Source: Giesbergeria sp. (GTDB lineage Bacteria; Pseudomonadota; Gammaproteobacteria; Burkholderiales; Burkholderiaceae_C). From it: a stretch of DNA of 6,009 nt. Both the position numbers and the translations under genes were made by a program. Below are positions 1-6,009 of the stretch, in pieces. Where the stretch lies: NCBI GenBank assembly GCA_030690515.1, contig JAUYGP010000028.1:1-6009 (forward strand), read 5' to 3'. The notes under the pieces are model-generated. The model had not been told where the DNA came from, did no database searches, and worked only from the letters and a program-made list of their open reading frames with translations. Within the stretch, counting starts at the first letter, position 1, and each line of letters starts with the position of its first letter.

Positions 1-1
1 G

Positions 2-1144
2 TTATTGACCAATAACGTCGTTTTTATCGCCATCAATGGCCTGGTGGGGCTGCAACTGGCGCCCTTTGGCTGGATGGCGACGCTGCCCGTCATGGGTTAC
101 GTGGTTGGCGGTGCACTCTCTACGCCGCTGGTGGCGGCAAGTCAGGCGCGCTGGGGGCGACGCGCCTCTTTTCAGCTGGGGTTGGTGGTGGCTTTCCTGT
201 CGGCCGCGTTGTGCGCCTGGGCGGCCTTTAGTGCCAGCTTCTGGCTGCTGTGTGCAGCCACGGTGATTGCCGGTTACTACAACGCCAACGGCCAGCTCTA
301 CCGCTTTGCCGCCGCTGAGCTGGCAGCGCCGTCGTTCCGCGAAAAAGCGGTGTCGTTGGTGCTCGCCGGCGGGCTGATCGGGGCCGTCGCCGGGCCCAAT
401 CTGGCGAGCGGCACGCGCACCCTGTTTGCCGTGCCGTTTGCCGGTGCCTACATCGCGCTCATGCTGGTGGCCCTGCTGTCCATGGCCTGCATGGCCGCGG
501 TGCGCTTCGAAGACATGGCGCCGCCTGCGCCTGGCAGCGCTGCGCTGCCTGTGGGTCGTCCTTTGGGTGAGTTGCTGCGTCAACCCGCTTTTGCTGTGGC
601 GGTACTGGGCGCCGCACTGGGCTATGGGGTGATGAATCTGCTGATGGCCGCCACGCCGCTGGCCATGCAGGTGTGTGGTTTTGGCTTCGATTCGGCCGCG
701 CTGGTGCTCGAATGGCACGTGATCGGTATGTTTGCACCCGGCTTCTTTACCGGTCATCTGATCAAGCGCCTGGGCACGCTGCAGGTGATGCTCATTGGTG
801 TCGTCCTGAACCTGGCGTGTGTCGCCATTGCGCTCTCGGGGCAGGACATCATGCACTTCACCGCCGCCCTGTTCTTGCTGGGCGTGGGCTGGAATTTTCT
901 GTTCACCGGCAGCACCACGCTGGCGATCACGGCCTACCGGCCCGAGGAAAAGGACCGCGCGCAGGGCGCCATCAATTTCTTCGTTTTTGCCACCATGGCG
1001 GTCACCTCGCTGGCGTCGGGTGCGCTCGTCACCACCAGCGGCTGGTCGTGGCTGAACATGGCTTCGCTGCCGCCGCTGCTGCTCACGGGCGGCGCATTGC
1101 TGTGGCTGATCGTGCGCCAGCGCCGTGCGGCGCTGATCGGCTGA
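2..1144 (+). CDS. MFS transporter, 5'-truncated by the window edge
   Basis: This is an inner-membrane secondary transporter of the major facilitator superfamily; the substrate cannot be told from sequence. The visible 380 or so residues hold about eleven and a half hydrophobic helices: the end of helix 1 (NVVFIAINGLVGLQLAP), five more up to about residue 165, a cytoplasmic loop at about 166-192 rich in Ala and Pro, then six in the C-terminal half. The loop between helices 2 and 3 has a degenerate MFS motif A (ARWGRR, with the usual Asp replaced by Ala), and the C-terminal half has the matching loop GHLIKRLG. The frame stays open to the first base, and the TTG at 5-7 lies inside helix 1, so it is not the start; roughly 15-30 residues are probably missing. 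The gene converges on the hydrolase, with 76 bases between the stops. Family assignment is firm; function is unassigned. Confidence 0.9.
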   Translation, partial: LLTNNVVFIAINGLVGLQLAPFGWMATLPVMGYVVGGALSTPLVAASQARWGRRASFQLGLVVAFLSAALCAWAAFSASFWLLCAATVIAGYYNANGQLYRFAAAELAAPSFREKAVSLVLAGGLIGAVAGPNLASGTRTLFAVPFAGAYIALMLVALLSMACMAAVRFEDMAPPAPGSAALPVGRPLGELLRQPAFAVAVLGAALGYGVMNLLMAATPLAMQVCGFGFDSAALVLEWHVIGMFAPGFFTGHLIKRLGTLQVMLIGVVLNLACVAIALSGQDIMHFTAALFLLGVGWNFLFTGSTTLAITAYRPEEKDRAQGAINFFVFATMAVTSLASGALVTTSGWSWLNMASLPPLLLTGGALLWLIVRQRRAALIG

Positions 1145-1164
1145 AGGCGAAGGGTAGTGGGACT

Positions 1165-1215
1165 AAATAGCTACAAAAATAATAGCTTTTGGCGCTTTAT
1201 GGATAAGCGCTGGAT
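1165..1215. repeat. AT-rich intergenic element with stem-loop, likely a dispersed Comamonadaceae repeat
   Basis: The gap between the two convergent genes is strikingly AT-rich against its surroundings. It contains AATAGCT twice (1166-1172 and 1181-1187) around an A-rich spacer, then a stem GCGCTT (1192-1197) / AAGCGC (1205-1210) with the 7-base loop TATGGAT. G-T wobble pairs could lengthen the stem. From memory, elements of the form CAAAAA-TAATAGC-n-GCGCTT-TATGGAT-AAGCGC recur between genes in Acidovorax and related genomes, and this looks like one copy. That identity is recalled, not searched. It may also serve as a weak two-way transcription end: read on the minus strand, the stem is followed after a few bases by TATTATTTTTG. 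Confidence 0.55.
1192..1210. terminator. Possible weak bidirectional terminator stem-loop
   Basis: A perfect 6-base stem GCGCTT/AAGCGC with a 7-base loop sits between the stops of the transporter (1144) and the hydrolase (1221), where both transcripts should end. There is no classic uninterrupted T-run directly after it on either strand; the minus strand has a T-rich stretch (TATTATTTTTG) about ten bases beyond the stem. The position fits a terminator better than the structure does. Confidence 0.35.
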
Positions 1216-1220
1216 GCCAA

Positions 1221-2093
1221 TTACGGCAATGTTTCTGCGGGAAAAAGCAGGTCCAGCCACTCGTGCAGGCGTTGAAAGACGGGGGCCGCCAGATCGGAGG
1301 TCTCGTTGAACAGTTCGTGGTACAGCCCCTCGAAGCAGTGCGATTGCACCACCGCACCGGGCGCCGCGGCGGCAAAGGCAGCGCTGCCGGCGGGCTGCAC
1401 CAGGCGGTCGTCACCGGCCCACATCAGCAGCGTGGGCACGCTCCAGTGCGCAGCACGCGCCGCGGTGGCCGGGCCACCGTCGGCGATGAAGCGGGCCAGA
1501 CGCGTACTGATGCGGTCGTGGCACAGCGGGTCGGCCTGGTAAGCCTCCACTACCGCCGGATCGTGCGAGAGGAAGTCCGCGTCGAGTCCATTGCTGATGC
1601 GCAGGTTGGGTGCGACGCCCGGAAGCGTGGCCAGCAGGACTTTTTGCACGGCGTTCAACCCCGGGTCGAGTGCGGGCGAGGAAAGCACCAGCGCGTCCAC
1701 CGGCCGCAGGTGCATGGCGACAAAACGCGCAGCCACCAGCCCGCCCATGCTGTGGCCCAGCAGCACCAGCGGCAGGCCTTCGGGGGTGCGCGCGCGGGTA
1801 GCGTCCACCATATCGGCCAGGTCATCCAGCAGGCGCATGTCGTGGTTCAGTCCGCCGCGCGGCCCGCCTGATTGGCCGTGCCCGTACTGGTCATAGGCGC
1901 GCACGGCAAAACCCCAGGCATTGAGATGATGCGCCACCGCGTGGTAACGCCCCGCATGTTCGCCCAGGCCGTGCACCAGCAGCACGGTGCCGCGTTGGGC
2001 ACTGCCTTCGGCCAGGGGCCAGTCATACACGGCCAGGTTCTCGCCGTCGCTGGCGGTGTAGGCGGTCAGGGTGAAGTCAGCGGTGTCAAACAT
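1221..2093 (-). CDS. Alpha/beta hydrolase, monoacylglycerol lipase / lysophospholipase type
   Basis: This 290-residue, probably cytoplasmic serine hydrolase belongs to the family that includes monoacylglycerol lipase and PldB-like lysophospholipases; it likely cleaves an ester such as a monoacylglycerol, but the true substrate is unknown. The N-terminal strand region carries the oxyanion-hole motif HGLGEHAGRY at 41-50 and the family motif YDQYGHGQSGG at 67-77. The nucleophile elbow GHSMGG at 113-118 gives Ser115. The acid is probably Asp229 in AGDDRLV, and the base is His259 in GLYHELFNE. Residues about 140-215 form the variable lid. Length is normal and no signal peptide is seen. The ATG start gives the usual family N-terminus (SDGENLAVYDWP shortly after), but no good Shine-Dalgarno precedes it (CCTGCCGCGCATGCC). 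It lies 251 bases downstream of the peptidase gene on the same strand. Confidence 0.93.
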   Translation of the reverse strand: MFDTADFTLTAYTASDGENLAVYDWPLAEGSAQRGTVLLVHGLGEHAGRYHAVAHHLNAWGFAVRAYDQYGHGQSGGPRGGLNHDMRLLDDLADMVDATRARTPEGLPLVLLGHSMGGLVAARFVAMHLRPVDALVLSSPALDPGLNAVQKVLLATLPGVAPNLRISNGLDADFLSHDPAVVEAYQADPLCHDRISTRLARFIADGGPATAARAAHWSVPTLLMWAGDDRLVQPAGSAAFAAAAPGAVVQSHCFEGLYHELFNETSDLAAPVFQRLHEWLDLLFPAETLP

Positions 2094-2344
2094 GGCATGC
2101 GCGGCAGGGTTGTGGACAGAGGGAGGCAGGCAGCGGACATGATAGGCGGTTGCGGCCCGGTGTGGGCGACTCCCGCCGGGCCAGCCAGCGCGTGGTGGCC
2201 GGACCGGTGCCCCGCACCATCAGACAGCGAGCGAGCAGCATGGCCCTCACAAAACCAGTCTCGACCAAGCTGCTGGCCGCATCACGGCTATCGAATCGGC
2301 CCCGCCGGGGGAAGGCGCGAAAGGCGATTCAGGATGTGACCATT
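2094..2344. other. 251-base intergenic region without a convincing gene
   Basis: This lies between the M20 peptidase stop and the hydrolase start, both on the minus strand. It holds an inverted repeat at 2293-2330, listed separately. A 60-codon minus-strand reading frame (2086-2268, TTG start, or 51 codons from an internal ATG) runs through it and overlaps the hydrolase start. Its composition (Arg, Pro, Cys rich) and lack of a good ribosome site make it unlikely to be a gene. The hydrolase promoter should be here, but I could not place a matched -35/-10 pair. Confidence 0.6.
2293..2330. repeat. Inverted repeat with nested GC hairpin downstream of the peptidase gene
   Basis: GAATCG (2293-2298) pairs with CGATTC (2325-2330). 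The stem can extend by two G-C pairs if one G is bulged. Inside lies CCCC-GCC-GGGG (2300-2310), itself a hairpin. It sits 14 bases beyond the peptidase stop on the minus strand, a natural place for a transcription end or mRNA-stabilising structure. There is no T-run after it, so a standard intrinsic terminator is not shown. Confidence 0.4.
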
Positions 2345-3805
2345 TCAAGGCAGGTCGGCAATCACCTGGGCCACCGCCGCGGTGAGCTTCTTGGCATAGG
2401 GCACATGCAGAAACTCGTTCGGGCCATGCGCGTTGCTCTTGGGGCCCAGCACGCCGCACACCATCATCTGCGCCTGCGGGAAGCCCTGGCTGAGCAGGCC
2501 CATGAGCGGGATGGTGCCGCCCTGGCCGATGAAGCCGCAGGGCGCGCCGAAATGCGCCTGGCTGGCGGCGTGCAGCGCGCTTTCAAACCACGGCGCGGTC
2601 TCGGGTGCGTTCCAGCCGTTGGCACCGCTGGCGCTCTCCCAGGTCACCTTGGCCTGGTAGGGGGCGTTGTCTTCGAGCAGGGTCTTCATCTCCTGCACGC
2701 ACTGCGCGGCGTCCACCAACGGCGGCAGGCGCAGGGACAGCTTGAAGGCGGTGTAGGGGCGCAGTACGTTGCCTGCGTCTTGCAGGGCCGGAAAACCGTC
2801 GGCGCCGGTCACGCTGAGCGTGGGTTCCCAGGTGCGCTTGAGCAGCGCCTGCACGGGGTCTTGCGTGGTGGGCAGCGCAAACGCCGTGGAACCGCCGCAG
2901 TCGTAGTGCGCCCAGGGAAAGCGCCGGTACACCTCTTCGCCCAGGATGGTTGCCGTGGCGCGCGCTTGTGCCAGCCGCTCGGCTGGCACTTCGCAGTGAA
3001 AGCGGGCGGGCAGCAGGCGGCCCGTGGCGCTGTCTTCCAGCCGGTCGAGCACCTGGCGCATGATGCGAAACGACGAGGGCACCAGGCCCGAGGCGTCGCC
3101 CGAGTGGATGCCCTCGGTCAGGATCTCCACCTTGAGCGTGCCGCTGGCCATACCGCGCAGGCTGGTGGTGAGCCAGAGCTGGTCGTAGTTGCCTGCGCCC
3201 GAATCCAGGCACACCACCAGTGCCACGTCGCCCAGGCGGCCCTTGAGCGCATCGATGTAGGGAAGCAGGTCGCGCGAACCGCTTTCCTCGCTGGTCTCGA
3301 TCAGACCCACGATGCGCGGGTGCGGCACGCCCTGGCGCTTGAGTTCCTGCACGGCGGCAATGCTGGCGTATACCGCGTAGCCGTCGTCGGCGCCCCCGCG
3401 TCCGTAGAGCTTGCCGTCCTCGTACTGGGGCGTCCAGGGACCGAGGTCGCTGCGCCAGCCGGAGAATTCGGGCTGCTTGTCCAGGTGGCCATACATCAGC
3501 ACCGTCTGCGGGCTGGCGGCGCGCGTGGCCGCGATCTCGAAGAACAGCACCGGCGTGCGGCCCGGCAGGCGCACCACTTCCAGCGTGAGGCCAGCCACCT
3601 TCTGATCATCTACCCAGGCGGCGGCATTGCGCACCACGGTGTCAAGCAAGCCCTGCTGCTCCCAGTCGGGCGCGAACAGGGGTGATTTGGCGGGGATGCG
3701 GATGTAATCGGTGAGCTGCGGCAGGATGCTTTCATCCCACACTTGGCCAATGCGTTCCAACGCGGGAGCCGGTTGCAGGGTGTGGGCAGGGATTCGGGCG
3801 TTCAT
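2345..3805 (-). CDS. M20 family metallopeptidase (dipeptidase / carboxypeptidase-like)
   Basis: This 486-residue enzyme is probably a cytoplasmic di-zinc peptidase of the M20 family (carnosinase/PepV/ArgE-DapE type) that cleaves short peptides or acylated amino acids; the exact substrate is not readable. All family active-site elements are visible. YGHLDKQP gives metal ligand His107 and Asp109; GRGGADDG gives bridging Asp140; TSEESGS gives the general base Glu173 and metal ligand Glu174; CLDSGAGN gives Asp201; and NAHGPNE gives the last ligand, His460. The lid domain (about 210-385) inserts between the two halves and begins with GIHSGDASG, whose His234 matches the conserved substrate-binding lid histidine. 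Length fits the long carnosinase-like subgroup. There is no signal peptide. The ATG start is supported by a strong Shine-Dalgarno, GAGGAG, 7 bases upstream. It follows the diguanylate cyclase gene after a 62-base gap containing a palindrome. Confidence 0.94.
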   Translation of the reverse strand: MNARIPAHTLQPAPALERIGQVWDESILPQLTDYIRIPAKSPLFAPDWEQQGLLDTVVRNAAAWVDDQKVAGLTLEVVRLPGRTPVLFFEIAATRAASPQTVLMYGHLDKQPEFSGWRSDLGPWTPQYEDGKLYGRGGADDGYAVYASIAAVQELKRQGVPHPRIVGLIETSEESGSRDLLPYIDALKGRLGDVALVVCLDSGAGNYDQLWLTTSLRGMASGTLKVEILTEGIHSGDASGLVPSSFRIMRQVLDRLEDSATGRLLPARFHCEVPAERLAQARATATILGEEVYRRFPWAHYDCGGSTAFALPTTQDPVQALLKRTWEPTLSVTGADGFPALQDAGNVLRPYTAFKLSLRLPPLVDAAQCVQEMKTLLEDNAPYQAKVTWESASGANGWNAPETAPWFESALHAASQAHFGAPCGFIGQGGTIPLMGLLSQGFPQAQMMVCGVLGPKSNAHGPNEFLHVPYAKKLTAAVAQVIADLP

Positions 3806-3812
3806 CGCAAGG

Positions 3813-3818
3813 CTCCTC
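3813..3818 (-). promoter_or_regulatory. Strong ribosome binding site for the M20 peptidase
   Basis: Read on the minus strand, GAGGAG ends 7 bases before the ATG at 3805-3803. It is the clearest Shine-Dalgarno in the window and fixes the peptidase start. Confidence 0.85.
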
Positions 3819-3845
3819 AGGTTTCAGAGAGTAGTGATTCCAGCA

Positions 3846-3862
3846 CAAGCCGCGGCGGCTTG
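3846..3862. repeat. Perfect palindrome (8-base arms) between cyclase stop and peptidase start
   Basis: CAAGCCGC (3846-3853) and GCGGCTTG (3855-3862) are exact reverse complements around a single central base. In RNA they would form at least a 6-pair GC-rich stem with a 5-base loop. On the minus strand the structure begins 5 bases after the cyclase stop codon and ends 27 bases before the peptidase's GAGGAG site. It may act as a transcription-ending or mRNA-processing hairpin, or as a dimeric repressor operator for the peptidase. No T-run follows, so a textbook intrinsic terminator is not shown. Confidence 0.5.
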
Positions 3863-3867
3863 CACGG

Positions 3868-5085
3868 CTAGGCCAGGGGCGCAGGATAGGTCTCTGGCGA
3901 GTGACTGGTCACACCCTCGCGGGTCACCTTTCCGATGGCCTGCGCCAGTTCCACCCGGTTGCGGCCATTTTGCTTGGCACGGTAGAGCGCCATGTCTGCC
4001 GCATGGATGAGCTGGTCCCAGCTGTCGCCCGGCTCCAGGCGCCCGCCGAAAACGCCCACGCTGACGGTCACGGCAATGCTCTCGCCGCTGTAGGCACAGT
4101 GCGCGGCCTGCACGGCGGTGCGCAGTTGCTCGGCCAGTTGCTGGGCGCCTTGGGCGCTGGTGTCGGCCAGTACCACGAGGAACTCTTCACCACCGTAGCG
4201 GCCGACGATGTCCTGTGCGCGCAGGCGGTTCTGGATCACGTCCACCACGCAGCGCAGCACCTGGTCCCCGGCCAAGTGGCCATAGGTGTCGTTGACTTTT
4301 TTGAAGTGATCGATGTCCACCATCATCACCGCCATGGATTCACGGGTGCGGATGGCGCGGCCCACATCCCGGTCGAGTGCGGCGACGATGGAGCGGCGGT
4401 TGGCAACGCCAGTCAGCTCGTCCAGTGCGGCCAAGCGGCGGTTGGCCTCGTCGGCGCGCTCCTTGGTCATGAAGACAAAACCCAGCGAGGCCACCAGCGA
4501 TACGGCAAACGTCGAAACAAAGGTCAGCCCCTGCAAGCTGCTGCCTTGGAGAAACGACTCGGCGTTCAAGGTTCCGGTGATCCCCGAGACGGTGCGCAGC
4601 AGCATCACCAGCACCGACAGGCCCATGCCGGCCATGACCAGCAGCACACCGCGGCCGATCGTGCTGCGGCGGCGGGCGTACAGCACCTGCAGGATGGCGG
4701 CCGACTGCCCCGCCAAAACCAGACTGGCAATGACCACGCGCAGTTGAGAGTTCTCGAGCAGGGCCAGAAGCGCCACGGAAAGAAGCAGCGTGGGCAGCAG
4801 AAGCAGCGGCCAGTGCACTGCGCGCCCCTGGAATCGCAACACCGCCGCCAGCAGGTAGCACAGGGCGAGGGACGTGAGGCCGTTGCCCAGGACGATGGAG
4901 ACGGGCTCGCTGATGGCTCCGCGCAGGCCGAAGAACACATAGGCCAGCGCGTTGATGCCCAGGCCTGCGGCCCAGAACTGCAGCCCCTCATGGCGTTCCC
5001 CCCAGGCCACCGTCACCATGGCCAACGCCATCAGCCCCGAGGCCAGGACGATCATCAGCAGGAGGGTGGGGATATTGAAGGCCAT
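3868..5085 (-). CDS. Membrane-bound diguanylate cyclase (GGDEF domain protein)
   Basis: This 405-residue inner-membrane enzyme likely makes the second messenger cyclic-di-GMP from two GTP. Residues 1-206 hold about seven hydrophobic helices (about 5-28, 36-54, 61-83, 92-110, 115-137, 144-166, 184-206) forming a membrane input domain with no recognised sensor motif. A short charged linker (208-220) leads into the GGDEF domain (about 221-381). This shows LDELTGVANRR, metal-binding Asp257 and Asp259 in VDIDHFKKVND, YGHLAGDQVL, the active-site GGEEF at 298-302, and the terminal ALYRAKQNGRNRV. The product-inhibition site RxxD (RAQD, 289-292) lies exactly five residues before GGEEF, so feedback control is expected. 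A 24-residue tail follows. No EAL domain is present. The ATG is preceded by only a modest GGGGA, close to the start. It lies 135 bases downstream of the chemoreceptor gene on the same strand. Confidence 0.95.
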   Translation of the reverse strand: MAFNIPTLLLMIVLASGLMALAMVTVAWGERHEGLQFWAAGLGINALAYVFFGLRGAISEPVSIVLGNGLTSLALCYLLAAVLRFQGRAVHWPLLLLPTLLLSVALLALLENSQLRVVIASLVLAGQSAAILQVLYARRRSTIGRGVLLVMAGMGLSVLVMLLRTVSGITGTLNAESFLQGSSLQGLTFVSTFAVSLVASLGFVFMTKERADEANRRLAALDELTGVANRRSIVAALDRDVGRAIRTRESMAVMMVDIDHFKKVNDTYGHLAGDQVLRCVVDVIQNRLRAQDIVGRYGGEEFLVVLADTSAQGAQQLAEQLRTAVQAAHCAYSGESIAVTVSVGVFGGRLEPGDSWDQLIHAADMALYRAKQNGRNRVELAQAIGKVTREGVTSHSPETYPAPLA

Positions 5086-5220
5086 GGTCCCCGATTGTTA
5101 CCGCAGCGCAGTGATTTCTGCGTTGCAGGCTGTCCACATCCTTGTGTCCGCGGGGTGCCTGCTTTGCCTGGAGTGCGGTGCGCAGACAACCGTGCGCCTA
5201 CTTGTTAGGCCCCTGGATGG
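5086..5220. other. Intergenic region between chemoreceptor and cyclase genes, with small hairpins
   Basis: The 135-base gap contains two overlapping potential stems: GCCTA/TAGGC (5196-5200 with 5206-5210, 5-base loop), starting ten bases past the chemoreceptor stop, and GCGCA/TGCGC (5180-5184 with 5193-5197). They share bases, so only one can form at a time. Neither is followed by a T-run. No sigma-70 or flagellar sigma-28 promoter could be matched with confidence. Confidence 0.4.
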
Positions 5221-6009
5221 CTACTCCTGGTCGATCCCGGTGCCCTGCGGCGCGGCGATAGCGGTGTGTCGTGGCGTGCCGATGGCCGGTGTGGCCCCGT
5301 GGCCGGGAGCGCCCAGCTTGAAGACCTGCACCGCGCCGGACAGGCGTTGCGCCTGGTCGCGCATGCTTTGCGCCGCTGCCGCCGATTGCTCCACCAGTGC
5401 CGCGTTCTGCTGCGTCATCTGGTCGAGCTGGTTGATGGCGGTGTTGACCTGGCTGATGCCCTCGGACTGCTCGGAAGCAGCCGCGGTGATCTCGCCAATG
5501 ATGTCGCCCACGCGCTGCACCGAGCCCACGATCTCGTCCATGGTGGTTCCGGCGTTTTGCACTAGGCGCGCGCCCGATTCGACCTTCTCGACCGATGCGC
5601 CGATGAGCTGCTTGATCTCGCGCGCGGCCTCGGCCGAGCGGCCGGCCAGGTTGCGCACCTCGCTGGCCACCACGGCAAAGCCCCGGCCCTGCTCGCCCGC
5701 GCGTGCGGCCTCCACTGCGGCGTTGAGCGCCAGGATATTGGTCTGGAAGGCGATGCTGTCGATCACGCCGATGATGTCGGAAATGCGGCGTGAGCTTTGG
5801 TTGATCTCGCCCATGGTGGTCACCACCTCGCCCACCACCTGGCCGCCGCGCGCCGCCACTTCGGCCGCAGAACCGGCCAGCTGGTTGGCCTGGCGGGCCG
5901 CATCGGCCGACTGGCGCACCGTGGCGGTGAGTTCCTCCATGCTCTGCGCCGTGGTCTGCAGGCTGCTGGCGGTCTGTTCCGTGCGGGCCGAGAGGTCCTG
6001 GTTGCCGCT
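5221..6009 (-). CDS. Methyl-accepting chemotaxis protein, C-terminal part (5' end beyond the window)
   Basis: These are the last 262 residues of a chemoreceptor that reports to the CheA/CheW kinase complex and is adapted by CheR and CheB. The sensor, membrane and HAMP parts lie outside the window, so the ligand is unknown. The frame is open to the last base, beginning GNQDLSARTEQTASSL, a typical first methylation helix with the Glu-Gln pair in TEQTASS. The near-invariant hairpin tip that binds CheW/CheA is complete, with IAFQTNILALNAAVEAARAG at fragment residues 86-105, then EQGRGFAVVASEVR. The second methylation helix includes ALVEQSAAAA. The ATG at 5938-5940 lies within the methylation helix and is not the start. 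The C-terminus (QVFKLG, then a Pro/Ala/Gly-rich tail ending GIDQE) lacks the NWETF-type CheR/CheB tether seen in Tar and Tsr. It is upstream of the cyclase on the same strand. Confidence 0.95.
   Translation of the reverse strand, partial: SGNQDLSARTEQTASSLQTTAQSMEELTATVRQSADAARQANQLAGSAAEVAARGGQVVGEVVTTMGEINQSSRRISDIIGVIDSIAFQTNILALNAAVEAARAGEQGRGFAVVASEVRNLAGRSAEAAREIKQLIGASVEKVESGARLVQNAGTTMDEIVGSVQRVGDIIGEITAAASEQSEGISQVNTAINQLDQMTQQNAALVEQSAAAAQSMRDQAQRLSGAVQVFKLGAPGHGATPAIGTPRHTAIAAPQGTGIDQE

Noticed and set aside
5..7. TTG as start codon of the transporter
   Set aside because: The frame is open upstream of it and it lies within the first membrane helix, so the gene simply runs off the window.
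2..856. Minus-strand open frame (284 codons) opposite the transporter
   Set aside because: Its composition is dominated by His, Gln and Arg and no domain is seen; the plus-strand transporter explains the region.
2139..2144. TATCAT on the minus strand as a -10 box for the hydrolase gene
   Set aside because: No -35-like hexamer lies 16-18 bases upstream (the bases there read CCCACA or GCCCAC), so the match is likely chance.
2086..2268. Small minus-strand frame whose stop overlaps the hydrolase start
   Set aside because: It has a TTG start without a Shine-Dalgarno and Arg/Pro/Cys-rich composition. The internal ATG has only GAGG three bases away. It is kept only as a remark in the gap entry.
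2150..3685. Long plus-strand open frame (511 codons) opposite the M20 peptidase
   Set aside because: The peptidase on the minus strand has every catalytic motif and a strong ribosome site. The opposite frame shows only low-complexity His/Arg/Gly/Gln composition.
3901..5208. Long plus-strand open frame (435 codons) opposite the diguanylate cyclase
   Set aside because: It is antisense to a clearly real gene, and its translation is rich in His, Gln, Gly and Arg with no fold-like pattern, a usual by-product of high third-position GC on the other strand.
5938..5940. ATG as start codon of a short cytoplasmic chemoreceptor
   Set aside because: The 23 codons before it continue in frame with the conserved methylation helix (GNQDLSARTEQTASS), so the true start lies outside the window.

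Overview
The window is ordinary, GC-rich bacterial chromosome. Protein style, very high third-position GC and one intergenic repeat suggest a betaproteobacterium of the family Comamonadaceae (Acidovorax, Rhodoferax or Polaromonas type). This placement is an inference from recall, not a database match. Five protein genes fill about 90% of the window, and the first and last are cut by the window edges. I saw no tRNA, rRNA, CRISPR array, insertion sequence, phage gene or integration site.

Layout: (1) 2-1144, plus strand: a major facilitator superfamily (MFS) transporter that lacks only its extreme N-terminus. (2) 1145-1220: a short gap between convergent genes, holding an AT-rich element with a small stem-loop that resembles a dispersed Comamonadaceae intergenic repeat. 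(3) 1221-2093, minus: an alpha/beta hydrolase of the monoacylglycerol lipase / lysophospholipase type. (4) 2094-2344: a 251-base gap with one inverted repeat and no convincing gene. (5) 2345-3805, minus: an M20-family metallopeptidase with a strong ribosome binding site. (6) 3806-3867: a 62-base gap with a perfect 8-base-arm palindrome just after the upstream gene's stop. (7) 3868-5085, minus: a diguanylate cyclase with seven predicted membrane helices and an intact GGEEF active site and inhibitory site. (8) 5086-5220: a 135-base gap with small hairpins. (9) 5221-6009, minus: the C-terminal signalling part of a methyl-accepting chemotaxis protein, continuing past the window.

The four minus-strand genes read in the order chemoreceptor, diguanylate cyclase, M20 peptidase, hydrolase. 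The first two are both signal-transduction proteins (chemotaxis and cyclic-di-GMP) and could act together in the choice between swimming and attachment. The peptidase and hydrolase are general catabolic or housekeeping enzymes. Gaps of 62 to 251 bases, with possible hairpins, argue against one tight operon. I found no evidence for a new multi-gene system; the findings are modest observations on intergenic structure and on details of the signalling proteins.
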